DNA of 8,532 nt from Candidatus Delongbacteria bacterium (lineage in GTDB: Bacteria > Bacteroidota > Bacteroidia > Bacteroidales > ML635J-15): contig JAQIDD010000350.1 of NCBI GenBank assembly GCA_027858215.1, forward strand, positions 1 through 8,532, in the 5' to 3' direction. The position numbers and the translations under genes were made by a program. Below are positions 8,101-8,532 of the stretch, one piece after another; positions within the stretch are counted from its first letter, which is position 1; each line of letters starts with the position of its first letter. The notes under the pieces are model-generated. The model ran no database searches. It had not been told where the DNA came from and saw nothing but the letters and a program-made list of their open reading frames with translations.

Positions 8101-8532
8101 GGTGCCAACTGGACACAATTAACCACCACGGGCACTGTTTTTACCCTGGGTTTGGCATGGGTTGAAGGTACAGATGTTATTTTTAGCACTGGTGCCGCAC
8201 AAGATAACTCAGGTTCTTCATACAGCGAAGACGGAGGCACAACATGGACAACCATTGACAGTCAGCAACATCTGTATGTTGATTTTTTGGATGAAAATAC
8301 AGGATATTCAGGCTGGTTTAACACAGACGCCACTACAGGAGGTATGTGGAAATGGGAACCTGCTGTCACCGGTGTTCCACAAATCGCGGATAAAGAAAAT
8401 ACATTCACTGTGTACCCCAACCCCACTGAGGGAAAAGTCAGGTTAACAGGTATAAATGAAGAAACTTCCGTAAAACTTTACAACATCACAGGAAGGTTAC
8501 TCACTGAAAAGGAAGTCTATAATGACTGTACG
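5143..8532 (+). CDS. secreted C10 (streptopain-like) cysteine protease with PKD, adhesin-like, BNR and T9SS domains, 3' partial
   Basis: One frame stays open for 1130 codons to the window edge, with no frameshift. It starts with a Sec signal peptide, likely cut after VFA (residue 21). Residues about 22-115 resemble the Spi-type inhibitory prodomain of C10 peptidases. The peptidase spans about 150-385: WDQGC (162-166), nucleophile C187 in VGCVATAMAQIM, catalytic H326 in GASGHAFVCDGY, and FNWGW (341-345). After it come PKD 1 (about 391-466, SWSWQFGDGG), a cleaved-adhesin / choice-of-anchor-like domain (about 472-652, DFEN to FWVDDMVIS) and PKD 2 (about 661-737, SWSWDFGDGG). A beta-propeller-like region (745-1073) carries six Asp-box motifs. 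The end is a type A T9SS sorting domain (from about 1088, TVYPNPTEGKV). The role is probably degradation of extracellular protein, on the surface or released. About 30 more residues should follow beyond the window. It has its own promoter and is probably not in an operon with the kinase-like gene. Confidence 0.95.
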   Translation, partial: MKKISLFSGLMVLIFMNTVFAGEVPQSKAKQVAINYFNHLSHNRISATVTETIPFEVNNQIVYYAFNFSNGGYMIISAEDEVRPVLSYSFKGHFVKDDPRLPGNYAWFLNKYKEQILEVKQQQMKGPASIKNRWNNYYSGKFQASKDIQAVSPLLDIQGIAWDQGCYYNADCPEDVNGQCDHVPVGCVATAMAQIMRYHSWPDHGTGSHTYTDQNYGQQSADFGAATYDWASMPGSLTGPNSEVAEISYHCGVAVEMSYNPGGSGALIYGYVKEGFVNNFNYDDEALYGYRENYTDDAWKNLLYADLDNGLPVFYSGTDSEGASGHAFVCDGYQANDEFHFNWGWSGNYNSYNVIDDLVPGGTGTGGGAGDFSYNQQAVFHVHPSYGLTSVFSGSPTALYAGNSVAFTDGSYGNPVSWSWQFGDGGTSGTQHPSHAYNTAGLYDVTLEVSDGTDLDTQTKTDYIRVVPTDAGFSMDFENCADYSTNFFPWSVVDGDQLNSYGSSDCDYPGESSPMAFMAFNPADAGFSAIATPHGGDRVGMAICPADGTQADDWMISEHLQLGTSSSLSIWVLSPKPGTWGNNSYEVLVSTTGNSTGDFTVISGASPVEAPDIWTQHTYDLSAYDNQSIYLAIHEVSTGMFMFWVDDMVISTDGGATSLSADFFANITSIAVGETVNFTDNSTGTPTSWSWDFGDGGTGSTENPAHTYNTEGVYSVELTVSDGTSSDTETKTDYITVTSEPLGGWVEQASGFTTASRGISYISIVDANTAWATGYDGTSGGENVQEFTKTSNGGDTWTPGTIDLGDTGLGIAMITAINETTAWIVAFPTGTGQTGGVWKTTDGGTNWTRQNSASYNDASSFSNVVYFWDENNGFCQGDPINGDFELYTTTDGGSNWNLVAGANIPDPLSGEYGYTSQIEVVGDDVWFTTNNGRIYHSSDKGYNWEVFDSPLNDFGGETEAGNISFKNSTTGLLVDNNANVYKTTNSGANWTQLTTTGTVFTLGLAWVEGTDVIFSTGAAQDNSGSSYSEDGGTTWTTIDSQQHLYVDFLDENTGYSGWFNTDATTGGMWKWEPAVTGVPQIADKENTFTVYPNPTEGKVRLTGINEETSVKLYNITGRLLTEKEVYNDCT
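7510..8247 (+). repeat. six BNR/Asp-box motifs inside the protease gene
   Basis: Six copies of the (S/T)x(D/N)xGxxW pattern are encoded at 7510-7533 (TSNGGDTW), 7660-7683 (TTDGGTNW), 7807-7830 (TTDGGSNW), 7951-7974 (SSDKGYNW), 8089-8112 (TTNSGANW) and 8224-8247 (SEDGGTTW). The spacing is about 112-150 bases, one motif per predicted propeller blade. Asp boxes stabilise blade turns and are not catalytic. No sialidase arginine triad or FRIP-like motif is evident, so this is better read as a structural or binding propeller (YCF48/sortilin-like) than as a sialidase. Confidence 0.8.

Noticed and set aside
5575..8255. Numerous 60-110-codon open frames on both strands inside the protease gene
   Set aside because: All overlap the single 1130-codon frame, which has continuous domain homology. 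Their translations are low in plausibility and have no recognisable domains.
7375..8361. Sialidase catalytic domain in the protease C-terminus
   Set aside because: Asp boxes are present, but no FRIP motif, arginine triad or Tyr/Glu nucleophile context could be identified. Asp boxes alone mark many non-enzymatic propellers.

Overview
The window looks like a chromosomal piece of a Bacteroidota genome, most likely Bacteroidales-like. The evidence is a secreted protein ending in a type IX secretion (T9SS) sorting domain, a GWxTD-family protein, a C10 peptidase with a Spi-type prodomain, AT-rich leaders without clear Shine-Dalgarno sequences, and a TAnnTTTG-type promoter. All five genes are on the + strand. 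I see no tRNA, rRNA, CRISPR array, transposase or phage gene.

Layout: 1-177 is non-coding and holds degenerate AT-rich repeats. 178-1467 encodes the tRNA methylthiotransferase MtaB. An inositol-monophosphatase-family phosphatase follows 5 bases later (1473-2276), so these two are probably co-transcribed. After 108 bases comes an exported GWxTD-family protein (2385-3833). Positions 3834-4101 are a repeat-rich intergenic region with a short hairpin, an inverted copy of the AT-rich repeat from the window start, and a large imperfect palindrome of CACAAAG/CACTAAG units. 4102-5043 encodes a stand-alone protein-kinase-fold protein that lacks most catalytic hallmarks, so it is a probable pseudokinase. 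From 5143 to the window end, a single uninterrupted reading frame of 1130 codons encodes a large secreted C10 (streptopain-like) cysteine protease. Its parts are a signal peptide, prodomain, protease, PKD, cleaved-adhesin-like domain, second PKD, BNR/Asp-box propeller and T9SS sorting domain. The window ends inside the sorting domain.

How the genes fit together: mtaB and the phosphatase are housekeeping functions. The GWxTD protein and the protease are exported, and the protease should use Sec and then the type IX system. The kinase-like protein is probably cytoplasmic and has no visible partner. The protease has its own plausible promoter. The most unusual points are the kinase-like gene (all three loop glycines replaced by serine, HRD changed to HRN, DFG to DFD, and a stop codon interrupting an otherwise natural ATG start), the intergenic repeat cluster, and the mosaic architecture of the protease.
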